Assembly: GCA_007694915.1 (NCBI GenBank)
Contig: REEV01000049.1
Location: forward strand, 1-56,156
Length of the DNA: 56,156 nt
Reading direction: 5' to 3'
Origin: Cyanobium sp. PLM2.Bin73
GTDB taxonomy: Bacteria > Cyanobacteriota > Cyanobacteriia > PCC-6307 > Cyanobiaceae
Part shown: in pieces, positions 16,944-25,351 of the stretch
Layout: every line of letters begins with the position of its first letter
How positions within the stretch are numbered: the first letter of the stretch is position 1
The notes under the pieces: model-generated
Seen by the model: only the letters and a program-made list of their open reading frames with translations
Told to the model about the DNA's origin: nothing
The model's database searches: none
Made by a program: the position numbers and the translations under genes

Positions 16944-16961
16944 GTCTGCAGGCGGGCAGAC
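16944..16961 (+). promoter_or_regulatory. Hairpin in the rpsA leader
   Basis: Perfect 6-bp inverted repeat GTCTGC/GCAGAC with a 6-nt loop, 44 nt upstream of the rpsA ATG and just after an AT-rich stretch (TAGATTTGATAAC, 16923-16935) that could contain the promoter -10 element. S1 genes are often autoregulated through leader structures, so a regulatory role is plausible but unproven. Confidence 0.35.
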
Positions 16962-17004
16962 CGTCGGATTCCCTCGTCCTGCCTCAGGCAGTCCGCCCAT
17001 CGCC

Positions 17005-18060
17005 ATGACCGTGACCCCTTCCGAAATCAGCAGCACCGAGGCCGATCTCGATCTTGCCGCTGAAGCGGCAACCGACCTCGACGACGCCATTGCGGAAGAG
17101 GTTCCCGCCGCTGACGACTCCGACAGCCGCGCCGCCAGCCGGGATCTCGACGGCGTGGGCTTCTCGCTCGATGAGTTCGCGGCTCTGCTCAGCAAGTACG
17201 ACTACAACTTCAAGCCCGGTGACGTGGTCAACGGCACCGTGTTCGCCCTGGAATCGAAGGGCGCCATGATCGACATCGGGGCCAAGACCGCGGCCTTCAT
17301 GCCCCTCCAGGAGGTGTCGATCAACCGGGTGGAGGGCCTGGGCGACGTGATGCAGCCCGGCGAAATCCGGGAGTTCTTCATCATGAGCGAGGAGAACGAG
17401 GACGGCCAGCTCTCGCTCTCCATCCGCCGCATCGAATACCAGCGGGCCTGGGAACGGGTGCGTCAGCTTCAGAAGGAGGACGCCACGATCTACAGCGAGG
17501 TGTTCGCCACCAACCGCGGCGGGGCCCTGGTGCGGGTGGAAGGACTGAGGGGCTTCATTCCCGGCAGCCACATCAGCACCCGCAAGCCCAAGGAAGAGCT
17601 GGTGGCCGACTTCCTGCCGCTCAAGTTCCTGGAGGTGGACGAAGAGCGCAACCGCCTGGTGCTCAGCCATCGCCGCGCCCTGGTGGAGCGCAAGATGAAT
17701 CGCCTGGAGGTGGGCGAAGTGGTGCTGGGCACGGTGCGGGGCATCAAGCCCTACGGCGCCTTCATCGACATCGGTGGCGTGAGCGGCCTGCTGCACATCT
17801 CCGAGATCAGCCACGAGCACATCGAAACGCCGCACACGGTGCTCAATGTGAACGACCAGATGAAGGTGATGATCATCGACCTCGACGCCGAGCGGGGCCG
17901 GATCTCCCTCTCCACCAAGGCCCTCGAACCCGAGCCGGGCGACATGCTCACCGATCCCCAGAAGGTGTTCGATCGGGCCGAGGAAATGGCAGCCCGCTAC
18001 AAGCAGATGCTCATGGAGCAGGCGGAAGACCACGAGCCCATGGGCGTCACCCTCGACTGA
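17005..18060 (+). CDS. rpsA: 30S ribosomal protein S1
   Basis: RNA-binding ribosomal protein with the short, three-S1-domain cyanobacterial/chloroplast architecture (351 residues; E. coli has six domains). The OB folds begin near residues 70 (GDVVNGTVFALESKGAMIDI), 155 (ATNRGGALVRVEGLRGFIPG) and 235 (GEVVLGTVRGIKPYGAFIDI). The first 60 residues are an acidic leader. ATG 17005 is the only sensible start; upstream sequence in frame is the leader RNA. Confidence 0.95.
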   Translation: MTVTPSEISSTEADLDLAAEAATDLDDAIAEEVPAADDSDSRAASRDLDGVGFSLDEFAALLSKYDYNFKPGDVVNGTVFALESKGAMIDIGAKTAAFMPLQEVSINRVEGLGDVMQPGEIREFFIMSEENEDGQLSLSIRRIEYQRAWERVRQLQKEDATIYSEVFATNRGGALVRVEGLRGFIPGSHISTRKPKEELVADFLPLKFLEVDEERNRLVLSHRRALVERKMNRLEVGEVVLGTVRGIKPYGAFIDIGGVSGLLHISEISHEHIETPHTVLNVNDQMKVMIIDLDAERGRISLSTKALEPEPGDMLTDPQKVFDRAEEMAARYKQMLMEQAEDHEPMGVTLD

Positions 18061-18070
18061 GCCAGCCCCC

Positions 18071-18862
18071 TTGGCACGGTTGCTGCTGCGGGGCAGACCG
18101 CTCCACCAGGGAGAGATCGAGGCGGTGCTGTTCGACAAGGACGGCACCCTCTGCCACAGCGAGCTCAGGCTGCTCGCCTTGGCCAGGGCGCGGGTGAACC
18201 AGTGCCAGCGGCTCCTGGAGCAGCGCCATCCCCAGTTGGCGCTCAGCGTCGCTGCTGAACTCGCCCCACGACTGGAGGCCACCTACGGCCTGCAGGCCAA
18301 CGGCCTGCACCCGGCCGGCACCACGGCGGTGGCCAGCCGCGAGCACAACCTGATCTCCACGGCCACGGCCCTGGCCCAGCTGGGGCTGGGCTGGCCCGAA
18401 GCCCTCGAGCTCGCCGAAGCCGTGTTTCAGCACTGCGATCGCACCGCTGACGATGACCACGCGCCTGGCGCCACGGCCACGGACGGCGTGCACGAGCTGC
18501 TTCAGCGGCTCTGCGAGGCGGATGTGGCCTGTGCCGTGATCAGCAACGACGATCAGCAGGGCATCGCCGCGTTTCTGGCCAGCCACAACCTCGGCTCCTA
18601 CTTTGCGGCCCTGCGCAGCGCCGATCACCACCCGCGCAAGCCCGATCCCGCCGCCGTTGTGGCCCTCTGCGGCGACCTGGGCACCGAGCCGGGCCGCTGT
18701 GCCCTGATCGGCGATGCCAACAGTGATCTGCTGATGGCCGAGCGGGCCGGTGTGGCGGTGGTGCTGGGCTACAGCGCCGGCTGGAAGCTCCCCCCCCCGC
18801 TCGAGGGCCGCTTTACTCAACTGGCCCACTGGCACGAACTGGAGGTAGGTTCGTCTGGATAA
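18071..18862 (+). CDS. HAD-superfamily hydrolase
   Basis: 263 residues with the HAD motifs in order: VLFDKDGTL (motif I, nucleophile Asp), [10 protein letters not shown] (motif II), RKPDPAAV (motif III Lys) and [16 protein letters not shown] (motif IV). This is a phosphatase or phosphoglycolate phosphatase-like enzyme, but the substrate is unknown. The best start is TTG 18071; no ATG precedes motif I. It lies between rpsA and metK on the same strand, spaced by 10 and 28 nt. Confidence 0.85.
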   Translation: MARLLLRGRPLHQGEIEAVLFDKDGTLCHSELRLLALARARVNQCQRLLEQRHPQLALSVAAELAPRLEATYGLQANGLHPAGTTAVASREHNLISTATALAQLGLGWPEALELAEAVFQHCDRTADDDHAPGATATDGVHELLQRLCEADVACAVISNDDQQGIAAFLASHNLGSYFAALRSADHHPRKPDPAAVVALCGDLGTEPGRCALIGDANSDLLMAERAGVAVVLGYSAGWKLPPPLEGRFTQLAHWHELEVGSSG

Positions 18863-18890
18863 GGTGATGGGCGTGGATCACAAGGTGTCG

Positions 18891-20138
18891 ATGAGTCGTT
18901 ACGTCTTCACCTCCGAGTCGGTGACCGAGGGGCATCCGGACAAGATCTGCGATCAGGTGAGCGATGCGGTATTGGATGCCCTGCTGAGCCAGGATCCCGC
19001 CAGTCGCGTGGCCTGCGAAACGGTGGTGAACACCGGGCTCTGCCTGCTCACAGGAGAGGTCACCACCACCGCCCGCATCGACTTCAACACCCTGGTGCGC
19101 GGTGTGATCGAGGAGATCGGCTACAGCAGTTCGCGCGCCGGAGGCTTCGACGCCCGCAGTTGCGCCGTGCTGGTAGCCCTCGACCAGCAATCCCCCGACA
19201 TCGCCCAGGGGGTGGATGAGGCCGACGACCATGACGGCGACCCGCTGGATCTGGTGGGGGCCGGCGATCAGGGCATCATGTTCGGCTACGCGTGCGATGA
19301 AACGCCGGAGCTGATGCCGCTGCCGATCAGCCTGGCCCACCGCCTGGCGCGGCGGCTCTCCCAGGTGCGCCATGACGGCACCCTCGCCTACCTGCTCCCC
19401 GATGGCAAGACCCAGGTGAGTGTGGTGTATGAAAACGACCGTCCGGTGGCGATCGACACCATCCTGATCTCCACCCAGCACACCCCCAGCATCGATGGGG
19501 TGAGCGATGCCGCACCACTGCGTGAGCGCATCGCCGGCGACCTCTGGACCCATGTGGTGGAGCCAGTGAGCGCCGATCTCAACCTTCGCCCCAGCCGTGA
19601 GGGCACCCGCTTTCTGGTAAACCCCACCGGCAAGTTCGTGGTGGGAGGCCCCCAGGGAGATGCCGGCCTCACCGGGCGGAAGATCATCGTGGACACCTAC
19701 GGGGGCTACGCCCGCCATGGAGGCGGTGCCTTCTCCGGCAAGGACCCCACCAAGGTGGACCGTTCGGCGGCCTATGCTGCCCGCCATGTGGCCAAGGCTC
19801 TTGTGGCCGCCGGCCTGGCCCGGCGCGCCGAAGTGCAGCTCAGCTATGCCATCGGTGTGGCCAGGCCGGTGAGCATCCTGGTGCAGAGCTTCGGCAGCGG
19901 CAGGATCAGCGATGCCGACCTCACCGCCCTGGTGCAGGAGCACTTCGACCTGCGCCCCGGGGCGATCATCGAGCGCTTCGCCCTGCGCGACCTGCCCCGC
20001 CAGCGCGGTGGCCGCTTCTACCAGGACGTGGCCGCCTACGGCCACTTCGGCCGCAGCGATCTCAACCTCCCCTGGGAGGACGTGGACGCCATCGCCGCCA
20101 CCCTGCAGCAGGCCACCGCCAGCCGGGTCGCCGTCTGA
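18891..20138 (+). CDS. metK: S-adenosylmethionine synthase
   Basis: Makes SAM from methionine and ATP. 415 residues from ATG 18891, starting [18 protein letters not shown]. Family signatures are visible: [17 protein letters not shown] (ATP), [16 protein letters not shown] and [19 protein letters not shown] 18864 would add nine residues with no family support. No SAM riboswitch-like structure is seen in the short upstream gap. Confidence 0.96.
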   Translation: MSRYVFTSESVTEGHPDKICDQVSDAVLDALLSQDPASRVACETVVNTGLCLLTGEVTTTARIDFNTLVRGVIEEIGYSSSRAGGFDARSCAVLVALDQQSPDIAQGVDEADDHDGDPLDLVGAGDQGIMFGYACDETPELMPLPISLAHRLARRLSQVRHDGTLAYLLPDGKTQVSVVYENDRPVAIDTILISTQHTPSIDGVSDAAPLRERIAGDLWTHVVEPVSADLNLRPSREGTRFLVNPTGKFVVGGPQGDAGLTGRKIIVDTYGGYARHGGGAFSGKDPTKVDRSAAYAARHVAKALVAAGLARRAEVQLSYAIGVARPVSILVQSFGSGRISDADLTALVQEHFDLRPGAIIERFALRDLPRQRGGRFYQDVAAYGHFGRSDLNLPWEDVDAIAATLQQATASRVAV

Positions 20139-20145
20139 GTCTGCG

Positions 20146-21429
20146 GTGGCCCAGGGCAGCCTGGCACTCGGCATCGACCTGGGAACCAGTGGCCTGCGCC
20201 TGGCCCTCATCGACGGCGAGGGCGCGGTGTTGGCCGAGGTGGCCGGCCCCTACCCCGCCCCCTTTGCCCAGCCCCTCGGCTGGCGCGATGGGCTGATCGG
20301 CCTCTGCCGCCGGCTGCCGGCCGAGCAGCGCAGGCGGGTGGGATCCCTGGCGGTGGCCGGCACCTCCGGCACCCTGCTGCTCTGCCGACGCGACGGCAGC
20401 CTCGTGGAAGAACACTATGCAGGGGTGAGCCTGGCCGAGGCCCTGCCCTATCACCTGGCCTGCCCGGAGCAGGCGGCGGCTGCCGCGGCGATCGCGGCCG
20501 GTGGCCCCGCCAGCAGCCCCAGCGGCAGCCTGGCGCGGGCGCTGCGGCTGCTGGAGGCCGCCCGGCATCTGGTCCCGGGGGAACCCTGGCTGCTGCGCCA
20601 CCAGGCCGACTGGCTGCTGGGCTGGCTGCTCGGCGACTGGCGCTGGGGGGAGGAGGGCAACAACCTGCGCCTGGGCTGGGATCTGCAGCACGGGCGCTGG
20701 GCGGGAGCGATCGCCGCACAGCCCTGGAGCCAGGCCCTGCCCGTCGTCCGCGCCAGCGGCGAGGTGCTCGGGCCGCTGGCTGGCAGGGCGGCAGCCCTGC
20801 TTGACCTGCCCCCAGGCTGCCGGGTGGTGGCGGGCAGCACCGATGCCAACGCGGCGGTGCTGGCGGCCGATCCCGGTGAGCAGGACGGCGTGTGCGTGCT
20901 GGGCACCACCCTGGTGCTCAAGCAATGGTGCGCCGAGCCGATCCAGGGCCCGGGCGTGAGCTGCCACAGGGTGGCCGGACGCTGGCTGGTGGGCGGCGCC
21001 TCCAATTCCGGCGGGGGCGTGTTGCGCCGCTTCTTCAGCGATGGGCAGCTGGCAGAGCTCAGCCGCCAGATCGATCCGGCCCACGACAGCGGGCTGGCGC
21101 TGCGGCCCCTCAACGGCCGCGGTGAACGCTTTCCGGTGGACGATCCCACGCTCGAGCCGGTGCTCGAACCCCGGCCCGTGAGCGATGCGCTGTTTCTGCA
21201 GGGCCTGCTGGAGGGCCTGGCCGAGATCGAGAAGGCCGGCTGGACGCGCCTGCGGCAGCTGGGAGCGCCGGCGGTGCAGCGGGTGATCAGCCTCGGCGGT
21301 GGGGCCCGCAACCCCCAGTGGCGAGCGATCCGCCAACGGCGGCTGGGCTGTGCGGTGCTGAACAGACCGCGGCTGAGCGCGGCCCAGGGCATGGCCAGAC
21401 TGGCTGCGACCGCTCTGCCGCCGCCATGA
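20146..21429 (+). CDS. FGGY-family carbohydrate kinase, probable D-ribulose kinase
   Basis: Sugar kinase of the ASKHA fold, 427 residues from GTG 20146. N-terminal GIDLGTSGLRLALID (phosphate loop), VAGSTDANAAVLAAD in the middle and SLGGGARNPQWRAIRQ near the C-terminus match FGGY kinases. From recollection, cyanobacterial and plant plastid homologues of this compact type act on D-ribulose; this should be treated as an inference. It starts 7 nt after metK and its TGA overlaps the next ATG. Confidence 0.85.
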   Translation: MAQGSLALGIDLGTSGLRLALIDGEGAVLAEVAGPYPAPFAQPLGWRDGLIGLCRRLPAEQRRRVGSLAVAGTSGTLLLCRRDGSLVEEHYAGVSLAEALPYHLACPEQAAAAAAIAAGGPASSPSGSLARALRLLEAARHLVPGEPWLLRHQADWLLGWLLGDWRWGEEGNNLRLGWDLQHGRWAGAIAAQPWSQALPVVRASGEVLGPLAGRAAALLDLPPGCRVVAGSTDANAAVLAADPGEQDGVCVLGTTLVLKQWCAEPIQGPGVSCHRVAGRWLVGGASNSGGGVLRRFFSDGQLAELSRQIDPAHDSGLALRPLNGRGERFPVDDPTLEPVLEPRPVSDALFLQGLLEGLAEIEKAGWTRLRQLGAPAVQRVISLGGGARNPQWRAIRQRRLGCAVLNRPRLSAAQGMARLAATALPPP

Positions 21430-21545
21430 ACAACCAACTGCGCACCTGGATCTCAATGGCGCTGTTCGTGGTGCTGGCGGGCTACGTGAGCTTCAGCGCC
21501 ATCCGCCTGGGGGTGCTGCTCTGGCAGCGCTACGCCGGCGCCTGA
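21426..21545 (+). CDS. Small single-helix membrane protein, 39 residues
   Basis: Function not recognised. One hydrophobic helix (WISMALFVVLAGYVSFSAI) followed by a short polar tail (RLGVLLWQRYAGA). The ATG overlaps the sugar kinase stop (ATGA), which supports translation by coupling. Resembles other tiny cyanobacterial membrane proteins of unknown role. Confidence 0.55.
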   Translation: MNNQLRTWISMALFVVLAGYVSFSAIRLGVLLWQRYAGA

Positions 21546-21586
21546 CTGCCCAGCCCAGAATGGCCTGCATCCCGTGTTCCCAGGCC

Positions 21587-21856
21587 ATGGCCGCCGACCC
21601 CCTCACCAACGCCGTGAGCGACCGGATCTGCAAGCACATGAACGACGACCACGCCGAGGCGGTGCTGGCCTATGCCCGCCACTACGGCGGCGTGGCGGCC
21701 GCCGGCTCAGCCCGGATGCTGGCCATCGAGCCGGAGGCGATGCGGCTGGAGGTGGATGGCCAGGAGCTGCAGGTGCCCTTTGACCACAGCCTCAGCGACA
21801 GTGACGACGCCCACCGCACCCTGGTGGCGATGTTGCGGGCCCTTCCCCAGGGCTGA
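21587..21856 (+). CDS. DUF2470 domain protein
   Basis: 89 residues from ATG 21587 (ATG 21560 possible). Matches the DUF2470 fold: HMNDDHAEAVLAYARHYGG, then AEARMLAIEPEAMRL-like strand region and a closing DDAHRTLVAMLR helix. This domain also occurs at the C-terminus of HugZ-type haem-utilisation proteins; as a stand-alone protein its function is unknown. Confidence 0.8.
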   Translation: MAADPLTNAVSDRICKHMNDDHAEAVLAYARHYGGVAAAGSARMLAIEPEAMRLEVDGQELQVPFDHSLSDSDDAHRTLVAMLRALPQG

Positions 21857-21918
21857 GGTCGGCGGCCTGGGACAGGGCTCGGGCAGTGGCAATGCTGACG
21901 TCAGCCTGACCACAGCCA

Positions 21919-22587
21919 ATGCACACACGGCCTGCGCCGGCAGGGATCGACCGCTGGCTGCCCCTGGAGTGGCTGCTGAGGCCGCCACTGCACCGGGAGC
22001 TTCAGCTGCCCGCCATGGGCCTGGCCGGACTGGAACCGTTGCCCTGGTGGGCGGCGGGAAGCTACGAGGGGGAACTGCGCCGCTATCTGCTGAACCTGCG
22101 GCGCGATCCCCGCAGCCAGCGGCTGGCACCGCTGCTGAACGCTCTGGTGGTCAGCCTGAAACAGCTCCAGGCGGGAGGCCGAGCGGTTTCAGCGCGGCTG
22201 CCCCCTCCCCTGCTGGTGGCGGTGCCCAGCTGGAAACGACGGAGCAATCCCCTGCCCCCGTTGCTGGCCCAGATGCTCGGGCGGCAGCTGGGATGGGAGC
22301 AGGGGCAGGTGCTGGTGCGCAGCCGGCCGGTGCTGGGACAGCACCATCTGGGGCGGGAGCTGCGCTGGCAGAACCAACAGGGTGCCTTCCGCTGCCAGCA
22401 GGGGCCCGCTGGCCGCCGCCGAACGGTGCTGCTCCTCGACGACATCCTCACCACCGGGGCCACGGCCTGCGCGGCGGCGGCCGCCCTGCGGGAAGGTGGC
22501 TGGACGGTGCTTGGGATCGCCTGCGTGGCCCGCACCCCGGCGGCGAATCGGAAGCGGAAGAGCCGTGATCTAGGATCTGGCGGTTGA
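21919..22587 (+). CDS. comF: ComF-family phosphoribosyltransferase-like protein
   Basis: 222 residues. The C-terminal PRTase signature VLLLDDILTTGAT is clear, preceded by AVPSWKRRSNPLPPLLAQML and LGQHHLGRELRW, typical of ComF. ComF proteins help bring DNA across the inner membrane during transformation. The N-terminal four-cysteine zinc finger of the classical form is absent; this may be a shorter cyanobacterial version. The start is ATG 21919. tRNA-Phe follows 34 nt downstream. Confidence 0.85.
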   Translation: MHTRPAPAGIDRWLPLEWLLRPPLHRELQLPAMGLAGLEPLPWWAAGSYEGELRRYLLNLRRDPRSQRLAPLLNALVVSLKQLQAGGRAVSARLPPPLLVAVPSWKRRSNPLPPLLAQMLGRQLGWEQGQVLVRSRPVLGQHHLGRELRWQNQQGAFRCQQGPAGRRRTVLLLDDILTTGATACAAAAALREGGWTVLGIACVARTPAANRKRKSRDLGSGG

Positions 22588-22621
22588 TCCGGTGGCCGCA
22601 TCAGCGGGCCTGGACCGACGT

Positions 22622-22694
22622 GCCGGGATAGCTCAGTTGGTAGAGCAGGCGACTGAAAATCGCCGTGTCCCCAGTTCAAATCTGGGTCCTGGCA
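22622..22694 (+). tRNA. tRNA-Phe (GAA anticodon)
   Basis: Acceptor arms GCCGGGA and TCCTGGC (one G-U pair), D-loop AGCTCAGTTGGTAGAGC, anticodon stem GGCGA/TCGCC with loop CTGAAAA, GAA at 22655-22657, T-arm CCCAG TTCAAAT CTGGG, discriminator A. All stems pair. CCA not encoded. Confidence 0.95.
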
Positions 22695-22814
22695 TTCCTG
22701 GAGCAGGCAGCTGGTTTATTGCCGCAGCACGCCCATCCTCGTTGATGGCAGGATTTGGCCCAGGGTGCCGCAAGCTCCCGGGCACCCTGTCCCTGAGCGC
22801 TCCATCCCGCCCCC

Positions 22815-23048
22815 ATGAGCGAACTGGCCAACCCGCAGGATCGGCAGTTCAACAACGCCGACAGTTTCGCCCAGGCCTTCGATGCCGCCTGGCACCTGCA
22901 CAACCGGCAACACCCCAACCACGACCTGGACCGCGACAGCAAACGGGCCCTGGTGCTCCAGTCCCTCGCCGACCATCCCTTCCAGCAGAGCCAGCCCGAC
23001 CTGGCGGCCCAGGTGGCGTCCTTCCGGCTGCGGCTGCTGGGGCTCTGA
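22815..23048 (+). CDS. Conserved-looking small protein of unknown function
   Basis: 77 residues, predicted alpha-helical and soluble (MSELANPQDRQFNNADSF; then AWHLHNRQHPNHDLDR; C-terminal VASFRLRLLGL). No family recognised. It sits between tRNA-Phe and the cpcT-type lyase, 49 nt upstream of the latter on the same strand, so it could share its transcript. Confidence 0.55.
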   Translation: MSELANPQDRQFNNADSFAQAFDAAWHLHNRQHPNHDLDRDSKRALVLQSLADHPFQQSQPDLAAQVASFRLRLLGL

Positions 23049-23097
23049 TGCCAGGCTCACCGTCACGTCCCACCTCCACGTCGACCCCCCTGGCCCG

Positions 23098-23700
23098 ATG
23101 GACAGCTCCCTGAGCCGGCTGGTGCAGCTGCTGAGCGCCGGATTCAGCAACCAGCAGCAGGCCTTCGAGAACCCCCCGCTCTACGCCCACATCCTGGTGA
23201 AGATGAGGCCCCTGCCCCAGCTGGCGCCGGGCTCGCTGCTGCTGGAGCAGAGTTACGCCATTAACCCGGCTGCTCCCTACCGGATTCGGGTGTTGCGTCC
23301 GGAACGCCAGGGCGACGGCCTGGTGATCCACAACCAGGCGGTGATTGATGAGCAGCGCTTCTGGGGTGCGGTGGATGATGCCGAACGCCGCAGCCGGATC
23401 CAGCCCCAGGATCTGCGCCCCCTGGACGGCTGCACCTACCGGGTGCGGGAAGACGGTGAGGGGTTCATCGGCGAAGTGGAGCCCGGTTGCCGCTGCCTGG
23501 TGGAGCGCAAGGGTGCCACCACCTACCTGGTGAGCCGGCTGGAGCTGGATGCCCATGGCATGCGCACCATCGACACGGGCCATGACCCCACCACCCACGA
23601 ACAGGTGTGGGGGTCGCTGGCCGGGCCCTTCGAATTCAGCCGCACCGACGATTACAGCGGGGAGATTCCCGCCGCCTGGCAGGCCGCCTTCAGCCCGTGA
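23098..23700 (+). CDS. CpcT/CpeT-family phycobiliprotein chromophore lyase
   Basis: 200 residues, the normal length of CpcT/CpeT lyases, which attach phycocyanobilin to the second cysteine (Cys153) of the phycocyanin beta subunit. Recognisable pieces are LVQLLSAGFSNQQQAF, ENPPLYAHILVKMRPLP, LDGCTYRVREDGEGF and HEQVWGSLAGPFEFSR. Located just upstream of the phycocyanin operon, whose CpcB carries Cys153, which supports CpcT function. Start ATG 23098. The last 11 nt overlap the convergent coiled-coil gene. Confidence 0.85.
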   Translation: MDSSLSRLVQLLSAGFSNQQQAFENPPLYAHILVKMRPLPQLAPGSLLLEQSYAINPAAPYRIRVLRPERQGDGLVIHNQAVIDEQRFWGAVDDAERRSRIQPQDLRPLDGCTYRVREDGEGFIGEVEPGCRCLVERKGATTYLVSRLELDAHGMRTIDTGHDPTTHEQVWGSLAGPFEFSRTDDYSGEIPAAWQAAFSP

Positions 23701-24145
23701 GGAACCCGCGGTAGTCGCGTGCAGGGCGTGCTGGGGGCTCGGGGCCGGCCTCCAGCTCATCGAGGAAGGGCTGTTCGGGTTCCTCGGGAAACTGTCCGTC
23801 GATGTCGTGAACCCCGGCGGCACGGCCAGCTGGCCCGGCAGGGCTGACAGTGGCTGGCTCGATCCCGGTGAGCAAGCCTTCCACCCGCTTGAGGCGCTCC
23901 TCCGTGTCCTTCAGACGTCCCTGGGCGGCGGCCGCCATGCCCAGGTCCGGTTGTGCGGCCTCGGCCAAATCCTGAAGGTGTCGATCCTGAACCGAGAGCC
24001 GGTCCTCCAGCTCCAGCAGCCGGTAGGTGAGCGTCTCCACCACCTGGGAGAGGGTGTGCAACTGCTGGGCCAGCCGCTGGCTGGCTTCAGGTGCGGGAGG
24101 CGTGGGCAGCCGGAGGGGCGAAGGGGTGGGCGACTGGAGGGACAT
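23690..24145 (-). CDS. Coiled-coil protein of unknown function
   Basis: 151 residues. A Pro-rich start (SPTPSPLRLPTPPAPE) precedes a heptad-like helical region at about residues 20-95 (SQRLAQQLHTLSQVVETL, LLELEDRLSVQDRHLQDL, LKDTEERLKRVEGLL), followed by an acidic, Pro/Glu-rich tail. No enzyme motif. It is divergent from cpcC across a 360-nt region and overlaps the end of the lyase gene, so a link to phycobilisomes is possible by position only. Confidence 0.6.
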   Translation of the reverse strand: MSLQSPTPSPLRLPTPPAPEASQRLAQQLHTLSQVVETLTYRLLELEDRLSVQDRHLQDLAEAAQPDLGMAAAAQGRLKDTEERLKRVEGLLTGIEPATVSPAGPAGRAAGVHDIDGQFPEEPEQPFLDELEAGPEPPARPARDYRGFLTG

Positions 24146-24184
24146 CGCTGGTCACAACCGGCGGTGGGTCAAAGCTGAAGCCAG

Positions 24185-24239
24185 GGTTCCGGAGCAGGGT
24201 TTGCAGAGCAGGGTTTCCAGAGCAGGTTTTCCAGAGCAG
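24185..24239. repeat. Four tandem 13-14 bp repeats upstream of cpcC
   Basis: Units at 24185-24197 (13 bp), 24198-24211, 24212-24225 and 24226-24239 (14 bp each). They share the pattern GGTTTCCAGAGCAG with a few substitutions. The spacing is about 1.3 helical turns per unit, so units face different sides of the helix. Confidence 0.8.
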
Positions 24240-24455
24240 CGAAGCTGGTGGTGGCGCTGGGTGCACAGGAACGGGATGTGCGCCGATGGTATCGATGTTT
24301 GCCCGCGGCGCCAGGGCGAGCCCCATGGCGGGGTTTGTAACGATTCGGGAAAGCCTGTGAAGGGACTCAGGCACACCCATAGGATCGGCCAGCAACTCCT
24401 GTCACGCGCTGCCTGTCACGCTTGAGAGCTGCCCAGCGATGGGTGCCTGATGGCC

Positions 24456-24463
24456 GCGATCGC
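24456..24463. repeat. HIP1 octamer in the cpcC leader
   Basis: GCGATCGC, the highly iterated palindrome of many cyanobacterial genomes. Further copies noticed in this window are inside coding regions at 18435-18442, 20488-20495 and 20707-20714. The density seems low compared with HIP1-rich genomes. Confidence 0.8.
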
Positions 24464-24505
24464 ACTCCATACGCTTCAACTCCATACGCCCGTTCCCGCA
24501 AGTTC

Positions 24506-25351
24506 ATGACCCTCGCCAACGCGTCCTACCTGGGCATTGAGCGTTTTTCCAACGACCGCCCCAAGGAAAACTGGACCAACGCCTCTGAAAATGACAAGGA
24601 GGTGCTGATGCGTGCTGTCTACCGCCAGGTGCTCGGCAATCAGTATGTGATGAAGAGTGAGCGGCTCGAAGGGCCCGAATCGCTGTTCAGGCGCGGCTAC
24701 CTCAGTGTGCGTGAGTTTGTTCGCCAGGTGGCCAAGAGCGGGCTCTACAAGCAGAAATTCTTCGAGAACTGCAACCCCTACAGGTTCATCGAGCTCAACT
24801 TCAAGCATCTGCTGGGCCGTGCCCCCCAGAACAAGGCCGAGATGCTCGAGCACTTCACCATCCTGCAGGAGCAGGGCTTCGACGCTGAAATCGACTCCTA
24901 CATCGACAGTGCCGAATACCAGGACCGCTTCGGCGAAGAGGTGGTGCCCTTCCTGCATGGTTTTAACTACAACGCCGGCCAGCAGGGACTGCAGTTCTCG
25001 TACATGCTGCAGCTCACCCGCGGGGTGGGCGCTTCGGTTCGGGGCGATCTGCTCAAGACCCAGTCACGCCTGAACCCGGCGGTTCACGCTGAGCAGCCGA
25101 TGGCCGTGGTCAGCCCCAACGCCAAGGGTGCCGTGTTCCGCAAGGTCACCAGCGATGGCGTGACCCGTCAGGGCGTGGGCTCAGGAGAGGAGGGTCGCAC
25201 CTTCCGGGTGGAGATCACCGGTTACAACAACTACAGGCTGCACAAGCGCAGCAACCGCGTCCGCTTCATCCCCTTCAACAAACTGTTGCAGACCCAGCAG
25301 CAGATTCTGCGTGAAGGTGGCCGCATCGCCAGCATCACCCCGGTAAACTGA
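24506..25351 (+). CDS. cpcC: Phycobilisome rod linker polypeptide
   Basis: Linker that joins phycocyanin hexamers in phycobilisome rods. From ATG 24506, 281 residues: an N-terminal PBS-linker domain (about residues 20-155; RAVYRQVLGNQYVMKSERL, FVRQVAKSGLYKQKFFE, IELNFKHLLGRAP) and a C-terminal CpcD-like domain (about 225-280; FRVEITGYNNY, VRFIPFNKLLQTQQQI). The two-domain layout favours CpcC over the rod-core linker CpcG. The last five codons plus the stop are duplicated just beyond the stop. cpcD follows 73 nt later. Confidence 0.9.
   Translation: MTLANASYLGIERFSNDRPKENWTNASENDKEVLMRAVYRQVLGNQYVMKSERLEGPESLFRRGYLSVREFVRQVAKSGLYKQKFFENCNPYRFIELNFKHLLGRAPQNKAEMLEHFTILQEQGFDAEIDSYIDSAEYQDRFGEEVVPFLHGFNYNAGQQGLQFSYMLQLTRGVGASVRGDLLKTQSRLNPAVHAEQPMAVVSPNAKGAVFRKVTSDGVTRQGVGSGEEGRTFRVEITGYNNYRLHKRSNRVRFIPFNKLLQTQQQILREGGRIASITPVN

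Larger units (their letters stand above)
24146..24505 (+). promoter_or_regulatory. Repeat-rich leader region of the cpc operon
   Basis: A 360-nt gap with no gene. It holds four near-identical 13-14 bp units (core GGTTTCCAGAGCAG) at 24185-24239; a 9-bp direct repeat CTGTCACGC at 24399-24407 and 24413-24421; an 11-bp repeat ACTCCATACGC at 24464-24474 and 24479-24489; and a HIP1 octamer (GCGATCGC) at 24456-24463. The promoter of cpcC-cpcD and that of the divergent coiled-coil gene must both lie here. Which repeats are functional is unknown. Confidence 0.55.

Noticed and set aside
18840-18890. SAM riboswitch before metK
   Set aside because: The gap after the HAD gene is 28 nt; there is no room for and no sign of a riboswitch fold.
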